Assembly: GCA_035541215.1 (NCBI GenBank)
Contig: DATKNV010000206.1
Coordinates: forward strand, 1 to 64,000
From: DASZHJ01 sp035541215
Lineage (GTDB): Bacteria > Pseudomonadota > Alphaproteobacteria > ATCC43930 > CGMCC-115725
DNA length: 64,000 bases
Direction: 5' to 3'
Shown here: one piece after another, positions 1 to 8,149 of the stretch
Numbering within the stretch: position 1 is the stretch's first letter
How the letters are laid out: the number at the start of each line of letters is the position of its first letter
The notes under the pieces: model-generated
Seen by the model: the letters and a program-made list of their open reading frames with translations, nothing else
Database searches by the model: none
What the model was told of the DNA's origin: nothing
Made by a program: the position numbers and the translations under genes

Positions 1-474
1 GGACGCACCGTCACGGCCAAGGGCAAGCTCGGCACTCTGAAGCTCGTCGTGGGCAACGAGGTCGAGGCCGCGGTCAAGGACGGCAAGGTCGTGGTGACGC
101 CCAAGAGCGAGACGCCCGTCGCGCGCATGCAATGGGGAAGCGCGCGCGCCAACATCAACAACATGGTGAACGGTGTCTCCAAGGGCTTCTCGGTGGCGCT
201 CGAGATCAACGGCGTCGGCTACCGCGCGGCGGTCCAGGGCAAGACCCTCAACCTTCAGCTCGGCTTCAGCCACGACGTCAATTTTCCGATCCCCGACGAC
301 ATCAGGATCGTCTGCGAGAAGCCGACCTCGATCCTGATCTCGGGGCCGGACCGGCAGCGCGTGGGCGAGTTCGCGGCCAAGCTCCGCTCCTACCGCAAGC
401 CCGAGCCTTACAAGGGCAAGGGGATCAAATACGTGGACGAGACCATCCGCCGCAAGGAAGGCAAGAAGAAGTAA
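1..474 (+). CDS. rplF: 50S ribosomal protein L6 (5' end cut by window)
   Basis: The reading frame is open from base 1 and ends in TAA at 474. About 157 C-terminal residues of the usual ~177 are present, so the true start lies before the window. The GTG at 49 is an internal valine codon. The C-terminal L6 signature (GPDRQRVGEFAAKLRS, then PEPYKGKGIKY) is intact. L6 binds 23S rRNA near the sarcin-ricin loop of the large subunit. It is the first visible gene of the spc-type operon and is followed 14 bases later by rplR. Confidence 0.97.
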   Translation, partial: GRTVTAKGKLGTLKLVVGNEVEAAVKDGKVVVTPKSETPVARMQWGSARANINNMVNGVSKGFSVALEINGVGYRAAVQGKTLNLQLGFSHDVNFPIPDDIRIVCEKPTSILISGPDRQRVGEFAAKLRSYRKPEPYKGKGIKYVDETIRRKEGKKK

Positions 475-488
475 CGGGAGCCCGAGCG

Positions 489-854
489 ATGAAAACGAAA
501 TCGAAGCGCCTCTTCGAGCGCCGGCAGCAGCGGGTGCGTCACCGCCTCGTCGCCCATGCGGGCGAGCGGCCCCGGCTTGCGGTCTTCCGCTCGTCCCAGC
601 ACATCTACGCCCAGGTGATCGACGACGTCTCCGGCAAGACGCTTGCGGCCGCCTCCTCCGTCGACAAGGGTCTGCGCGACAGCCTCAAGACCGGGGCCAA
701 TCGCGAGGCGGCGCAGGCGGTGGGCAAGCTCCTCGCGGAGCGCGCGCTCGCGGCGGGCGTCAAGTCGGTGGTGTTTGACCGCCGCGGCTATATCTTTCAC
801 GGCCGGGTCAAGGCCTTGGCCGACGCCGCCCGCGAGGGCGGCCTCACCTTCTAG
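489..854 (+). CDS. rplR: 50S ribosomal protein L18
   Basis: 121 residues, the normal L18 length. The open frame extends further upstream inside rplF, but the ATG at 489, preceded by GGGAGCCCGAGCG, gives the expected Lys/Arg-rich start (MKTKSKRLFERRQQRVR). Typical L18 stretches are present: RPRLAVFRSSQHIYAQVIDD and the C-terminal GYIFHGRVKALADAAREGG. L18 binds 5S rRNA and helps attach it to the large subunit. It sits in the conserved order rplF-rplR-rpsE. Confidence 0.97.
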   Translation: MKTKSKRLFERRQQRVRHRLVAHAGERPRLAVFRSSQHIYAQVIDDVSGKTLAAASSVDKGLRDSLKTGANREAAQAVGKLLAERALAAGVKSVVFDRRGYIFHGRVKALADAAREGGLTF

Positions 855-866
855 GAAAGCACCTCC

Positions 867-1499
867 ATGGCATCTCCGGAGACCAGCCAACGACCGCCGC
901 GCGAGGGCGGCCAGCGCCAGCGCCGCGGCCGCGGCGAAGGGGGCGGCGAGCGCCAGCCGCGCGAGCGCGACCGGGATCGCGACCGCGAGGACAGCGAATT
1001 CGTCGAGAAGCTCGTGAGCATCAACCGCGTCGCAAAGGTGGTAAAGGGCGGCCGGCGCTTCGGCTTCGCGGCGGTGGTGGTCGTGGGCGACAGCAAGGGC
1101 CGTGTCGGCTACGGCTCGGGCAAGGCGCGCGAGGTGCCCGAGGCGATCCGCAAGGCAACCGACCAGGCACGGCGCGCCATGGTGCGCGTGCCGCTCCGCG
1201 AGGGCCGCACGCTCCATCACGACATCGTCGGCCGCTACGGCGCCGGCAAGGTCGTACTGAAGGCCGCGCCGCAGGGCACCGGCATCATCGCGGGCGGCCC
1301 GATGCGCCACATCTTCGAGGCGCTCGGCGTCAAGGACGTGGTCGCGAAGTCGATCGGCACCTCGAACCCGCACAACATGATCAAGGCTACCTTCGAGGCC
1401 CTCCAGAGCTCCGCGAGCCCGCGCGCCGTGGCCGCGCGGCGCGGCAAGAAGGTCGGCGACATCGTGCGCGGTCGCGAGAACAACGAGGCGCGGGAGTAA
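867..1499 (+). CDS. rpsE: 30S ribosomal protein S5 with Arg/Gly/Glu-rich N-terminal extension
   Basis: 210 residues. The conserved S5 core begins near residue 46 (EFVEKLVSINRVAKVVKGG) and runs through the GYGSGKAREVPEAIRKA and GTGIIAGGPMRHIFEALG motifs to the C-terminus. S5 contributes to decoding accuracy on the 30S subunit. The first ~45 residues are a low-complexity tail rich in Arg, Gly, Gln and Glu with alternating RD pairs, longer than in textbook S5. Start ATG at 867 lies 12 bases after rplR, with AGGAAAG upstream. Confidence 0.97.
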   Translation: MASPETSQRPPREGGQRQRRGRGEGGGERQPRERDRDRDREDSEFVEKLVSINRVAKVVKGGRRFGFAAVVVVGDSKGRVGYGSGKAREVPEAIRKATDQARRAMVRVPLREGRTLHHDIVGRYGAGKVVLKAAPQGTGIIAGGPMRHIFEALGVKDVVAKSIGTSNPHNMIKATFEALQSSASPRAVAARRGKKVGDIVRGRENNEARE

Positions 1500-1504
1500 T
1501 CGTG

Positions 1505-1879
1505 ATGGCCGAGAAGGAAAAGAAGGCCGAGCCCAAGAAGAAGGCCGCGCCGAAGGCTGAGACCGCGAAGGCGCCCGCGAGGAAAGCGAAGCCCGCCGCC
1601 GAGGCGAAGGCTCCGGCTCCTCAGGCCGCTCCGGAGGTGAAGCCGGCGGCCGAGCCGAAGCCCAAGGCCGCGAAGCCTGCGCCTGCGCCCAAGCGCGTCC
1701 CCGAGAGGACCGTGAAGGTGACGCAGATCCGGAGCCCCGCTGGGCGCTACGCCTATCAGCGCGCGACGCTCAAGGGCCTCGGCCTCAACAAGATGAACCG
1801 GAGCCGCGTGCTCGAGGACACGCCCGCGGTCCGCGGCATGATCGAGCGCGTACGGCATCTCCTGCGGGTCGAGCCCTAG
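1505..1879 (+). CDS. rpmD: 50S ribosomal protein L30 with ~65-residue Lys/Ala/Pro-rich extension
   Basis: About 124 residues, twice the usual ~60 of L30. The L30 fold occupies roughly residues 67-124 (TVKVTQIRSPAGRYAYQRAT, then GLNKMNRSRVLEDTPAVRGM). Everything before it is a low-complexity, strongly basic Lys/Ala/Pro/Glu tail resembling histone-H1-like or PAKKA domains. GTG at 1502 and ATG at 1505 are adjacent start candidates; the ATG is preferred. Position between rpsE and rplO confirms identity. The tail could contact rRNA or be disordered; its role is unknown. Confidence 0.94.
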   Translation: MAEKEKKAEPKKKAAPKAETAKAPARKAKPAAEAKAPAPQAAPEVKPAAEPKPKAAKPAPAPKRVPERTVKVTQIRSPAGRYAYQRATLKGLGLNKMNRSRVLEDTPAVRGMIERVRHLLRVEP

Positions 1880-1927
1880 GCACGAGACGCGCGCGAGGCT
1901 GGAAATTTCGAGACGACGGTGACTGTC

Positions 1928-2431
1928 ATGAAGCTCAACGACATCAGGGACAACAAGGGCGCGCATTACCGCGCGAAGCGCGTCGGCCGCGGCATCGGCT
2001 CCGGCAAGGGCAAGACCAGCGCCCGCGGCGGCAAGGGCCAGACCGCGCGCACGGGCGTCGCGCTCAACGGCTTCGAAGGCGGCCAGACGCCGCTCCATCG
2101 GCGGTTGCCGAAGCGCGGCTTCCGCCGCACCGCTTTCCAAAATGACTACAAAATCGTGAACCTCGGGCGCTTGCAGGAGGCGCTGGAGGCCGGCAAGCTC
2201 AAGGCCGATCAGCCCGTCGATGGCACGGTGCTGGTCGCGGCGGGCGTGCTCCGGCGCGCGGGCGACGGCATCCGGCTCCTCGCCAAGGGCGAGCTCAAGG
2301 TGCCGCTCACGCTCGAGGTCGCGGGCGCCTCCAAGGCCGCGGTCGAGGCGGTGGAGAAGCTCGGCGGCAAGGTGGTGGTGAAGGCGGCGGCGAAGGCCCA
2401 GCCCGCCAAGGAAGCCCCCGCCAAGGCGTAA
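1928..2431 (+). CDS. rplO: 50S ribosomal protein L15
   Basis: 167 residues from ATG 1928; an in-frame GTG at 1919 would add three residues. The N-terminal MKLNDIRDNKGAHYRAKRVG and the Gly-rich GRGIGSGKGKTSARGGKGQ segment are diagnostic of L15, as is GGQTPLHRRLPKRGF. L15 is a late-assembling large-subunit protein. The C-terminus ends in a short Lys/Ala/Pro tail (KAQPAKEAPAKA), echoing the basic tails on S5 and L30 encoded next door. secY follows after 36 bases. Confidence 0.97.
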   Translation: MKLNDIRDNKGAHYRAKRVGRGIGSGKGKTSARGGKGQTARTGVALNGFEGGQTPLHRRLPKRGFRRTAFQNDYKIVNLGRLQEALEAGKLKADQPVDGTVLVAAGVLRRAGDGIRLLAKGELKVPLTLEVAGASKAAVEAVEKLGGKVVVKAAAKAQPAKEAPAKA

Positions 2432-2467
2432 TCGCGTAAGGGACCTTCGGGCCCAAGGAAGGACCAG

Positions 2468-3808
2468 ATGGCTTCAGCCGCCGAGCAATTGGCGTCCAGT
2501 CTCAACCTCTCGGCCTTCGGCAAGGCGACCGAGCTCAAGAAGCGTATCTGGTTCACGCTCGGCGCCCTCGTGGTCTACCGGCTCGGCGCCTACATTCCGC
2601 TCCCGGGCATCGACACCAACACGCTCGCGCAGATCTTCCAGAGCAACCAGGGCGGTCTGCTCGACGTCTTCGACATGTTCTCCGGCGGCGCGCTCAGCCG
2701 GATGACCATCTTCGCGCTCACGATCATGCCGTACATCTCGGCATCGATCATCGTGCAGCTCATGACCGCGGTCTCGCCGACCCTCGAGGCGCTCAAAAAG
2801 GAGGGCGAGGTCGGGCGGAAAAAGCTCAATCAATACACGCGCTACGGTACGGTGTTCCTGGCGGCGGTCCAGGCCTACGGCATCGCGGTTGGACTCGAGA
2901 GCTCGCGCGGGAGCGCGGGCTCGCCGGTGCTCGCTCCCGGCATCTTCTTCGAGTTCACGACGGTGGTGACGCTCACGGGCGGCACCGTCTTCCTGATGTG
3001 GCTCGGCGAGCAGATCACCGCGCGCGGCGTCGGCAACGGCATCTCCCTCATCATCTTCACGGGGATCGTCGCGCGCATGCCGGCTGCGCTGGTCCAGCTC
3101 TTCGAGCTCGGCCGCACCGGCTCGCTCCCGGCCTTCACCATCATCCTCTTCATGCTGGGCGCGGTCGCGGTCATCACCTTCATTGTCTTCATGGAGCGCG
3201 CGCAGCGCCGCATCCCGGTCCAATATCCGAAGCGCCAGGTCGGCAACAAGATGTACGGCGGCGAGGCCTCGCACCTGCCGCTCAAACTCAACAGCTCCGG
3301 CGTCATCCCGCCGATCTTCGCCTCCTCGCTGTTGCTGCTGCCGGCGACGCTCGCGAGCTTCAACACCGCGCCGGACAGCTTCCTCGCGCAGGCGGCGGCA
3401 TATCTGCGCACGGGCTCGCCGTTCCACATGGCGCTCTACGCCGCCCTCATCATCGGCTTCGCCTTCTTCTACACCGCGATCGTCTTCAACCCGACGGAGA
3501 CCGCGGAGAATCTTCGGAAATACGGCGGCTTCATCCCGGGGATCCGCCCGGGCAAGCAGACCGCCGACTATCTCGACGAGGTGTTGACGCGCCTCACCGC
3601 GGTGGGCGCGCTCTATCTGGCGGTGGTCTGCCTGCTGCCGGAGTGGCTCATCTCGGAGTTCTCGCTGCCCTTCTACTTCGGCGGCACTAGCCTCCTCATC
3701 GTCGTCAGCGTCACCATGGACACGGTGGCGCAGATTCACTCGCACCTGCTCGCGCACCAGTACGAGGGCCTCATCAAGAAGGCGAAGCTGCGCGGGAGAC
3801 GCGGGTGA
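2468..3808 (+). CDS. secY: Preprotein translocase subunit SecY
   Basis: 446 residues with ten predicted membrane segments, as expected for the SecYEG channel pore in the inner membrane. Recognisable SecY stretches include RLGAYIPLPGID near residue 38, the GGALSRMTIFALTIMPYISA segment around 75-95, QYPKRQVGNKMYGG in the cytoplasmic C5 region, and NPTETAENLRKYGGFIPGIR. The start ATG at 2468 follows AAGGAAGG. The stop overlaps the adk start by four bases (GTGA), so the two are translationally coupled. Confidence 0.98.
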   Translation: MASAAEQLASSLNLSAFGKATELKKRIWFTLGALVVYRLGAYIPLPGIDTNTLAQIFQSNQGGLLDVFDMFSGGALSRMTIFALTIMPYISASIIVQLMTAVSPTLEALKKEGEVGRKKLNQYTRYGTVFLAAVQAYGIAVGLESSRGSAGSPVLAPGIFFEFTTVVTLTGGTVFLMWLGEQITARGVGNGISLIIFTGIVARMPAALVQLFELGRTGSLPAFTIILFMLGAVAVITFIVFMERAQRRIPVQYPKRQVGNKMYGGEASHLPLKLNSSGVIPPIFASSLLLLPATLASFNTAPDSFLAQAAAYLRTGSPFHMALYAALIIGFAFFYTAIVFNPTETAENLRKYGGFIPGIRPGKQTADYLDEVLTRLTAVGALYLAVVCLLPEWLISEFSLPFYFGGTSLLIVVSVTMDTVAQIHSHLLAHQYEGLIKKAKLRGRRG

Positions 3809-4458
3809 ACCTCATCCTCCTGGGCCCGCCCGGCGCAGGGAAGGGAACCCAGGCGAAGCGGCTCGAGGAAGCGCACGGTCTCGTCCAGCTCTCGACCGGC
3901 GACATGCTCCGCGCGGAGCGCGCCTCCGGGAGCGAGCTCGGCCGCCGGGTGCAGGCGATCATGGATGCGGGGAACCTCGTCTCCGACGACATCATGATCG
4001 CGATGATCGAGAAGCGGATCGGCGCCCCCGATTGCGCTAAGGGCTTCATCCTCGACGGCTTCCCCCGCACCGTGCCGCAGGCGCAAGCGCTCGACGCGAT
4101 GCTCGCGCGCAAGGGCCTGAAGCTCGACCGCGTGATCCTCATGTCCGTCGACGAGGCCGCCCTCATCGAGCGCATCACCGGCCGCTTCTCCTGCGCCAAG
4201 TGCGGTGCCAGCTATCACGACCGCTTCAAGCGCCCCAGGGTCGAGGGCGTCTGCGACGTCTGCGGCAACCGGGAGTTCGTCCGCCGCGCCGACGACAAGG
4301 CCGAGACCGTGAAAGCTCGCCTCGACGCTTATAACGGCCAGACCGCCCCGATCCTCCCCTATTACCGCGCCAAGGGCATCCTCGCGGAGGTCGACGGCAT
4401 GGCCGAGATCGACGAAGTAACTCGGCAGATCGAGGCGGTGCTGGGGCGCGCGAGGTGA
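3805..4458 (+). CDS. adk: Adenylate kinase, zinc-lid type
   Basis: 217 residues. It interconverts ATP, ADP and AMP in the cytoplasm. The P-loop is GPPGAGKGTQ (residues 7-16) and the AMP-binding DGFPRT motif is at 84-89. The LID domain carries four cysteines (130, 133, 150, 153), the zinc-binding version of the family. GTG start at 3805 overlaps the secY stop (GTGA). A 194-base gap with a promoter separates it from rpsM. Confidence 0.97.
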   Translation: MNLILLGPPGAGKGTQAKRLEEAHGLVQLSTGDMLRAERASGSELGRRVQAIMDAGNLVSDDIMIAMIEKRIGAPDCAKGFILDGFPRTVPQAQALDAMLARKGLKLDRVILMSVDEAALIERITGRFSCAKCGASYHDRFKRPRVEGVCDVCGNREFVRRADDKAETVKARLDAYNGQTAPILPYYRAKGILAEVDGMAEIDEVTRQIEAVLGRAR

Positions 4459-4551
4459 GATCCGCGTCCTGTGCGTGGCAGTACGGCAAAACGTCGCGGA
4501 GCCTTGAGAAAGCCCCGATGGATCAGCAGGTTACCGATGTCAAGCCAGAGG

Positions 4552-4579
4552 TTGACTTCGGAAACTTTGTTTCTATAAT
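4552..4579 (+). promoter_or_regulatory. Sigma70-type promoter for rpsM-rpsK-rpoA-rplQ
   Basis: TTGACT (4552-4557), a 16-base spacer, then a perfect TATAAT (4574-4579). It lies in the only sizeable gap of the ribosomal cluster, 73 bases before the rpsM start, in an AT-richer patch within otherwise very GC-rich DNA. This predicts transcription of the alpha-operon genes independent of spc read-through, starting near 4586. Confidence 0.85.
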
Positions 4580-4652
4580 GCGCGCCCTTGGCCCAAGGCG
4601 CGGGATTCCCGCCACCGCCCAAAAAACTCAGGGATTCTAAGGAGAAGCGACC

Positions 4653-5033
4653 GTGGCGCGTATCGCCGGCGTCAACATTCCGAGCCAAAAGCGTGTGCCC
4701 ATCGGGCTCATGTACATCCATGGCATTGGCCGTACCTCGGCCGAGAAGATCTGCAAGTCGCTGGGGATCGACACCCAGCGCCGCGTGCACGAGCTCACTG
4801 ACGACGAGGTGCTGCGCATCCGCGAGATGATCGACCGGGAATATCAGGTCGAGGGCGATCTGCGCCGCACGGTCGCCATGAACATCAAGCGCCTCATGGA
4901 TCTCGGCTGCTATCGCGGCCTCCGGCACCGCAAGGGCCTGCCGGTCCGGGGCCAGCGCACGCATACGAACGCGCGCACGCGCAAGGGGCCGGCCCGTCCG
5001 ATCGCGGGCAAGAAGCCCGTCACCAAGAAGTAG
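4653..5033 (+). CDS. rpsM: 30S ribosomal protein S13
   Basis: 126 residues. The GTG start at 4653 is chosen because the protein then begins with the family-typical MARIAGVNIPSQKRVPIGL and AAGGAGAAG lies just upstream (4639-4647). Further S13 signatures are YIHGIGRTSAEKIC, the RGLRHRKGLPVRGQRTHTNA block and the basic tail. S13 forms intersubunit bridges and contacts tRNA in the 30S head. First gene of the promoter-driven alpha-type segment. Confidence 0.97.
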   Translation: MARIAGVNIPSQKRVPIGLMYIHGIGRTSAEKICKSLGIDTQRRVHELTDDEVLRIREMIDREYQVEGDLRRTVAMNIKRLMDLGCYRGLRHRKGLPVRGQRTHTNARTRKGPARPIAGKKPVTKK

Positions 5034-5057
5034 GCGAAAGGGACGAGGGCCTCTCAT

Positions 5058-5507
5058 ATGGCGACCAAAGCAACCGCCGCCGCCGCGAGCCAGCCTGCCG
5101 CCTCCGGAACCGCTGCGGGCGCCGGACCGGCGCCGCGTCTGCGGCGCCGCGAGCGCAAGAACATCACCTCGGGGGTCGCGCACGTGAACGCGACCTTCAA
5201 CAACACCATGATCACCATCACCGATGCGCAGGGCAACACGATCGCCTGGTCGTCCTCGGGCCATATGGGCTTCAAGGGCTCGCGCAAGTCGACGCCCTAC
5301 GCGGCGCAGGTCGCCGCCGAGGACGCCGGCCGCAAGGCGATGGAGCACGGCATGCGCACCCTCGAGATCGAGGTGAAGGGGCCGGGCTCGGGTCGGGAGT
5401 CGGCGCTACGCGCGCTGCAAACCGTGGGCTTCACCGTGACGTCGATCCGCGACGTGACGGCGATCCCGCACAATGGATGCCGGCCGCCCAAGCGGCGGCG
5501 GGTTTAG
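5058..5507 (+). CDS. rpsK: 30S ribosomal protein S11
   Basis: 149 residues, about 20 more than usual owing to an Ala/Pro-rich N-terminus. The core is standard: GVAHVNATFNNTMITITDAQ, WSSSGHMGFKGSRKSTPYAA and the C-terminal IPHNGCRPPKRRRV. S11 forms part of the mRNA platform on the 30S subunit. Start ATG 5058 is 25 bases after rpsM. It is followed by an unusual 140-base stretch before rpoA. Confidence 0.97.
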   Translation: MATKATAAAASQPAASGTAAGAGPAPRLRRRERKNITSGVAHVNATFNNTMITITDAQGNTIAWSSSGHMGFKGSRKSTPYAAQVAAEDAGRKAMEHGMRTLEIEVKGPGSGRESALRALQTVGFTVTSIRDVTAIPHNGCRPPKRRRV

Positions 5508-5647
5508 TCGGGGTTTCATCGCGACGGCCCGGCGCCGCGCGAGCCGCAGTCGGAGGGGCGCACGCCCGGCAGCGAGGCCGGCGGGCGCCGTTGCGGTTTC
5601 GGCAAGGGCCGGGCGAAGGTCGCAGCAAAAGGCATGAGGATCAGCCG

Positions 5648-6664
5648 GTGATTCAGAAAAATTGGCAAGCGCTCATCAAACCGAAGCAGCTCGCGGTGGA
5701 GCCGGGCGACGACCCCAAGCGCGTCGCGACCGTGGTCGCGGACCCCTTGGAGCGCGGCTTCGGCCTCACGCTCGGGAACGCGCTCCGGCGCGTACTGCTC
5801 TCCTCGCTCCAGGGAGCGGCCATCACCTCGATGCAGATCGAGGGCGTGCTGCACGAGTTCTCCTCGATCCCGGGCGTGCTCGAGGACGTGACGGACATCG
5901 TGCTCAACGTGAAGAGCATTGCGCTGCGCATGCACGGCGAGGGGCCGAAGCGCATGCGCGTCAAGGCGCAGGGCCCCGCCGAGGTGCGGGCCTCCGCGAT
6001 CGAGACCGGGCACGACATCGAGATCATGAATCCCGATCAGCTCATCTGCACCCTCGACCGCAACGCCAAGATCGCGATCGAGTTTACGGTCGAGATCGGC
6101 AAGGGCTACCGCCCTGGCGCGGAGAACCGGCCGGAGGACGCGCCGATCGGGCTCATCCCCGTGGACGCGCTCTTCAGCCCCGTGCGCAAGGTGAGCTACA
6201 AGGTCGAGAACACCCGCGTGGGCCAGCGCACCGACTACGACAAGCTCTCGATGCGGATCGAGACCAACGGGGCGGTGACGCCGGAGGATTCGGTGGCGCT
6301 CGCGGCGCGCATCCTCCAGGACCAGCTCCAGCTCTTCATCAACTTCGAGGAGCCGAGGGCCGCGGTCGAGGCGGCGGCGCCGAGCGAGCTTCCCTTCAAC
6401 AAGAATCTCCTGCGCAAGGTCGACGAGCTCGAGCTCTCCGTGCGCTCGGCCAACTGCCTCAAGAACGACAACATCGTCTACATCGGCGATCTCGTGCAGA
6501 AGACCGAGGCGGAGATGCTGCGGACGCCGAATTTCGGCCGCAAATCGCTCAACGAGATCAAGGAAGTGCTGGCGCAAATGGGTCTCCATCTCGGCATGGA
6601 GATCACGAACTGGCCGCCGGAGAACATCGAGGAGCTCGCCAAGCGCCTCGAGGAACCCTACTGA
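5648..6664 (+). CDS. rpoA: DNA-directed RNA polymerase subunit alpha
   Basis: 338 residues. The frame is open from 5477, but the GTG at 5648 gives the conserved start (VIQKNWQALIKPKQL) and has GAGGA at 5636-5640, so the upstream 57 codons are rejected. The N-terminal domain carries ADPLERGFGLTLGNALRRVL, for dimerisation and polymerase assembly. The C-terminal domain (LPFNKNLLRKVDELELSVRS, then NFGRKSLNEIKEVL) contacts UP elements and activators. rplQ follows after 25 bases. Confidence 0.97.
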   Translation: MIQKNWQALIKPKQLAVEPGDDPKRVATVVADPLERGFGLTLGNALRRVLLSSLQGAAITSMQIEGVLHEFSSIPGVLEDVTDIVLNVKSIALRMHGEGPKRMRVKAQGPAEVRASAIETGHDIEIMNPDQLICTLDRNAKIAIEFTVEIGKGYRPGAENRPEDAPIGLIPVDALFSPVRKVSYKVENTRVGQRTDYDKLSMRIETNGAVTPEDSVALAARILQDQLQLFINFEEPRAAVEAAAPSELPFNKNLLRKVDELELSVRSANCLKNDNIVYIGDLVQKTEAEMLRTPNFGRKSLNEIKEVLAQMGLHLGMEITNWPPENIEELAKRLEEPY

Positions 6665-6689
6665 GCCGAAGGGGAGGGAGGGTCCACCC

Positions 6690-7115
6690 ATGCGCCATCG
6701 CAACGCAGGCCGCAAGCTCGGCCGCACCAGCTCGCACCGCAAGGCCATGTTCGACAACATGGCTCATGCGCTCCTGAAGCACGAGCAGATCACCACGACC
6801 CTGCCGAAGGCGAAGGACCTCCGGCGCATCGTCGAGAAGCTGATCACGCTCGGTAAGCGCGGCGGTCTCCACGCGCGCCGCCAGGCGCTCGCGGATCTCC
6901 AGGACACGAAGCTCGTGGAGAAGCTCTTCACCACGATCGCCGAGCGCTACAAGGAGCGCCGCGGCGGCTACACCCGCGTCATCAAGGCGGGCTTCCGCCA
7001 TGGCGATGCGGCCGCAATGGCCGTGATCGAGCTCGTCGACCGCGACCCCGAGGCCAAGGGCCTCGATTCGGGCCCGGTCGAGACCGCCGAGGAGACCGAG
7101 GCCGAGGCGGCCTGA
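6690..7115 (+). CDS. rplQ: 50S ribosomal protein L17
   Basis: 141 residues with the L17 signature MRHRNAGRKLGRTSSHRKAM at the N-terminus, then LLKHEQITTTLPKAKDLR. The segment GGYTRVIKAGFRHGDAAAMA near residues 91-110 is typical. The C-terminal ~25 residues are an acidic Glu/Ala tail, common in alphaproteobacterial L17. AGGGGAGGGAGG lies upstream of the ATG. It normally closes the alpha operon; here a secreted-protein gene follows 16 bases later on the same strand. Confidence 0.97.
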   Translation: MRHRNAGRKLGRTSSHRKAMFDNMAHALLKHEQITTTLPKAKDLRRIVEKLITLGKRGGLHARRQALADLQDTKLVEKLFTTIAERYKERRGGYTRVIKAGFRHGDAAAMAVIELVDRDPEAKGLDSGPVETAEETEAEAA

Positions 7116-7131
7116 GGAAGGTGCGGCCCCG

Positions 7132-8106
7132 ATGCGCGGTCGCGGGTTTTCCGCGACCATGGGTTTGCTCCCCCTAGTGGCACTTGTCTTGAGCGGCGCC
7201 GCGGCTCATGCCGCGGCATCGCCGCGGCTTTGCTTCTTTCGTACGCTTCCGGCGCCGATCCGGGCCTACCTCCTCGACGACATCAAGTTCCTGGTCGGCT
7301 GGACTTTCGATGCCGCAGCGCTCAATCCCACGCTGCGCGCCGGCGACGTCGTCGATGCGCGCTCTGGCTTCGCTCGACTGCCCAGCTTCTCGTTGGCCGG
7401 CGCCACGCCAATGGTCGCCCTGCGCGGCAAATATCGGGTGATGCAGCTCGCCTTCGACCGCGGCCGCGGCTATTACGGGATCGAATTCGGTGTCCTCGAC
7501 GAGCGCGGCGAGGTCGCGGCCGTGCTGCTCGCGAACCGCCTCTTCCGCATGCCGATCGCGCTCCGCGATCCCGGCGGCCTTGCAACGGACGTGCTCACCA
7601 ACGCCGCCATGATGCTCGGTTTCTCGACGGCCGCGCTCGAGGACGCGGAGGCCGCGGCTCGAATGGCGTACGAGGATGCACGGCGGCTCGGAGTCCCGCT
7701 CCTGATCGGCGGCCAATCCCAGGCTGGCGGCACCGCGCAGCTTCAGATTGCGACGTTGCAGAAGGCGGGCGCCAGCGATGCATCCGCAGGTTTCGTCACC
7801 CTGAATGCAGCCGATGCACTCCGCTCTATCCGGCGTCTCGGGCTTGCGGGCGAGGAGGTCGAAGGCATCAATTTCGCCAAGGACCTCGATCCCGGCGTCG
7901 GTCCCAAGGCGCCGTTCCGCAACCGCGTGGGGTTCCAGGTCTACATTCACCGTGACGGCAGCGGTGGACGCGAGCCGGGCGATACGAGCTTCCTGGACGC
8001 GCTGCTTCACCCTCGCCAACATTTTCTCGACAGCTTCAACCAGGTCGACCTGACGGCCGCCCTCGCGGCCGCGCTTGCGGAGGCGGTAGAAGGGGCGGCG
8101 TGTTGA
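7132..8106 (+). CDS. Secreted alpha/beta-hydrolase-like protein (lipase-like, unassigned)
   Basis: 324 residues with an N-terminal signal sequence (hydrophobic ~11-27, AHAAA cleavage region). A nucleophile-elbow motif GQSQAGG places a candidate catalytic serine at residue 196, preceded by the hydrophobic strand GVPLLIGG. The layout resembles class-3/DUF2974-type lipases (Asp in KDLDPG, His in LLHPRQHF as triad candidates). Substrate unknown. It starts 16 bases after rplQ with GGAAGG upstream, so it may be transcribed by read-through from the ribosomal operon. Family assignment is inference from motifs. Confidence 0.6.
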   Translation: MRGRGFSATMGLLPLVALVLSGAAAHAAASPRLCFFRTLPAPIRAYLLDDIKFLVGWTFDAAALNPTLRAGDVVDARSGFARLPSFSLAGATPMVALRGKYRVMQLAFDRGRGYYGIEFGVLDERGEVAAVLLANRLFRMPIALRDPGGLATDVLTNAAMMLGFSTAALEDAEAAARMAYEDARRLGVPLLIGGQSQAGGTAQLQIATLQKAGASDASAGFVTLNAADALRSIRRLGLAGEEVEGINFAKDLDPGVGPKAPFRNRVGFQVYIHRDGSGGREPGDTSFLDALLHPRQHFLDSFNQVDLTAALAAALAEAVEGAAC

Positions 8107-8149
8107 GGGAGGCATCCGGCTGAGCTATGGTGTTGAGCGAGAGCCGGGG

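Noticed and set aside
5477..5647. 57-codon upstream extension of rpoA
   Set aside because: Overlaps rpsK and encodes Arg/Ala-rich sequence; the GTG at 5648 has a good RBS and gives the standard RpoA start.
7132..8106. Considering this gene as the Do protease expected after rplQ
   Set aside because: It has a GQSQAGG nucleophile elbow and no His-Asp-Ser protease or PDZ motifs; the real degQ is at 43208-44608.
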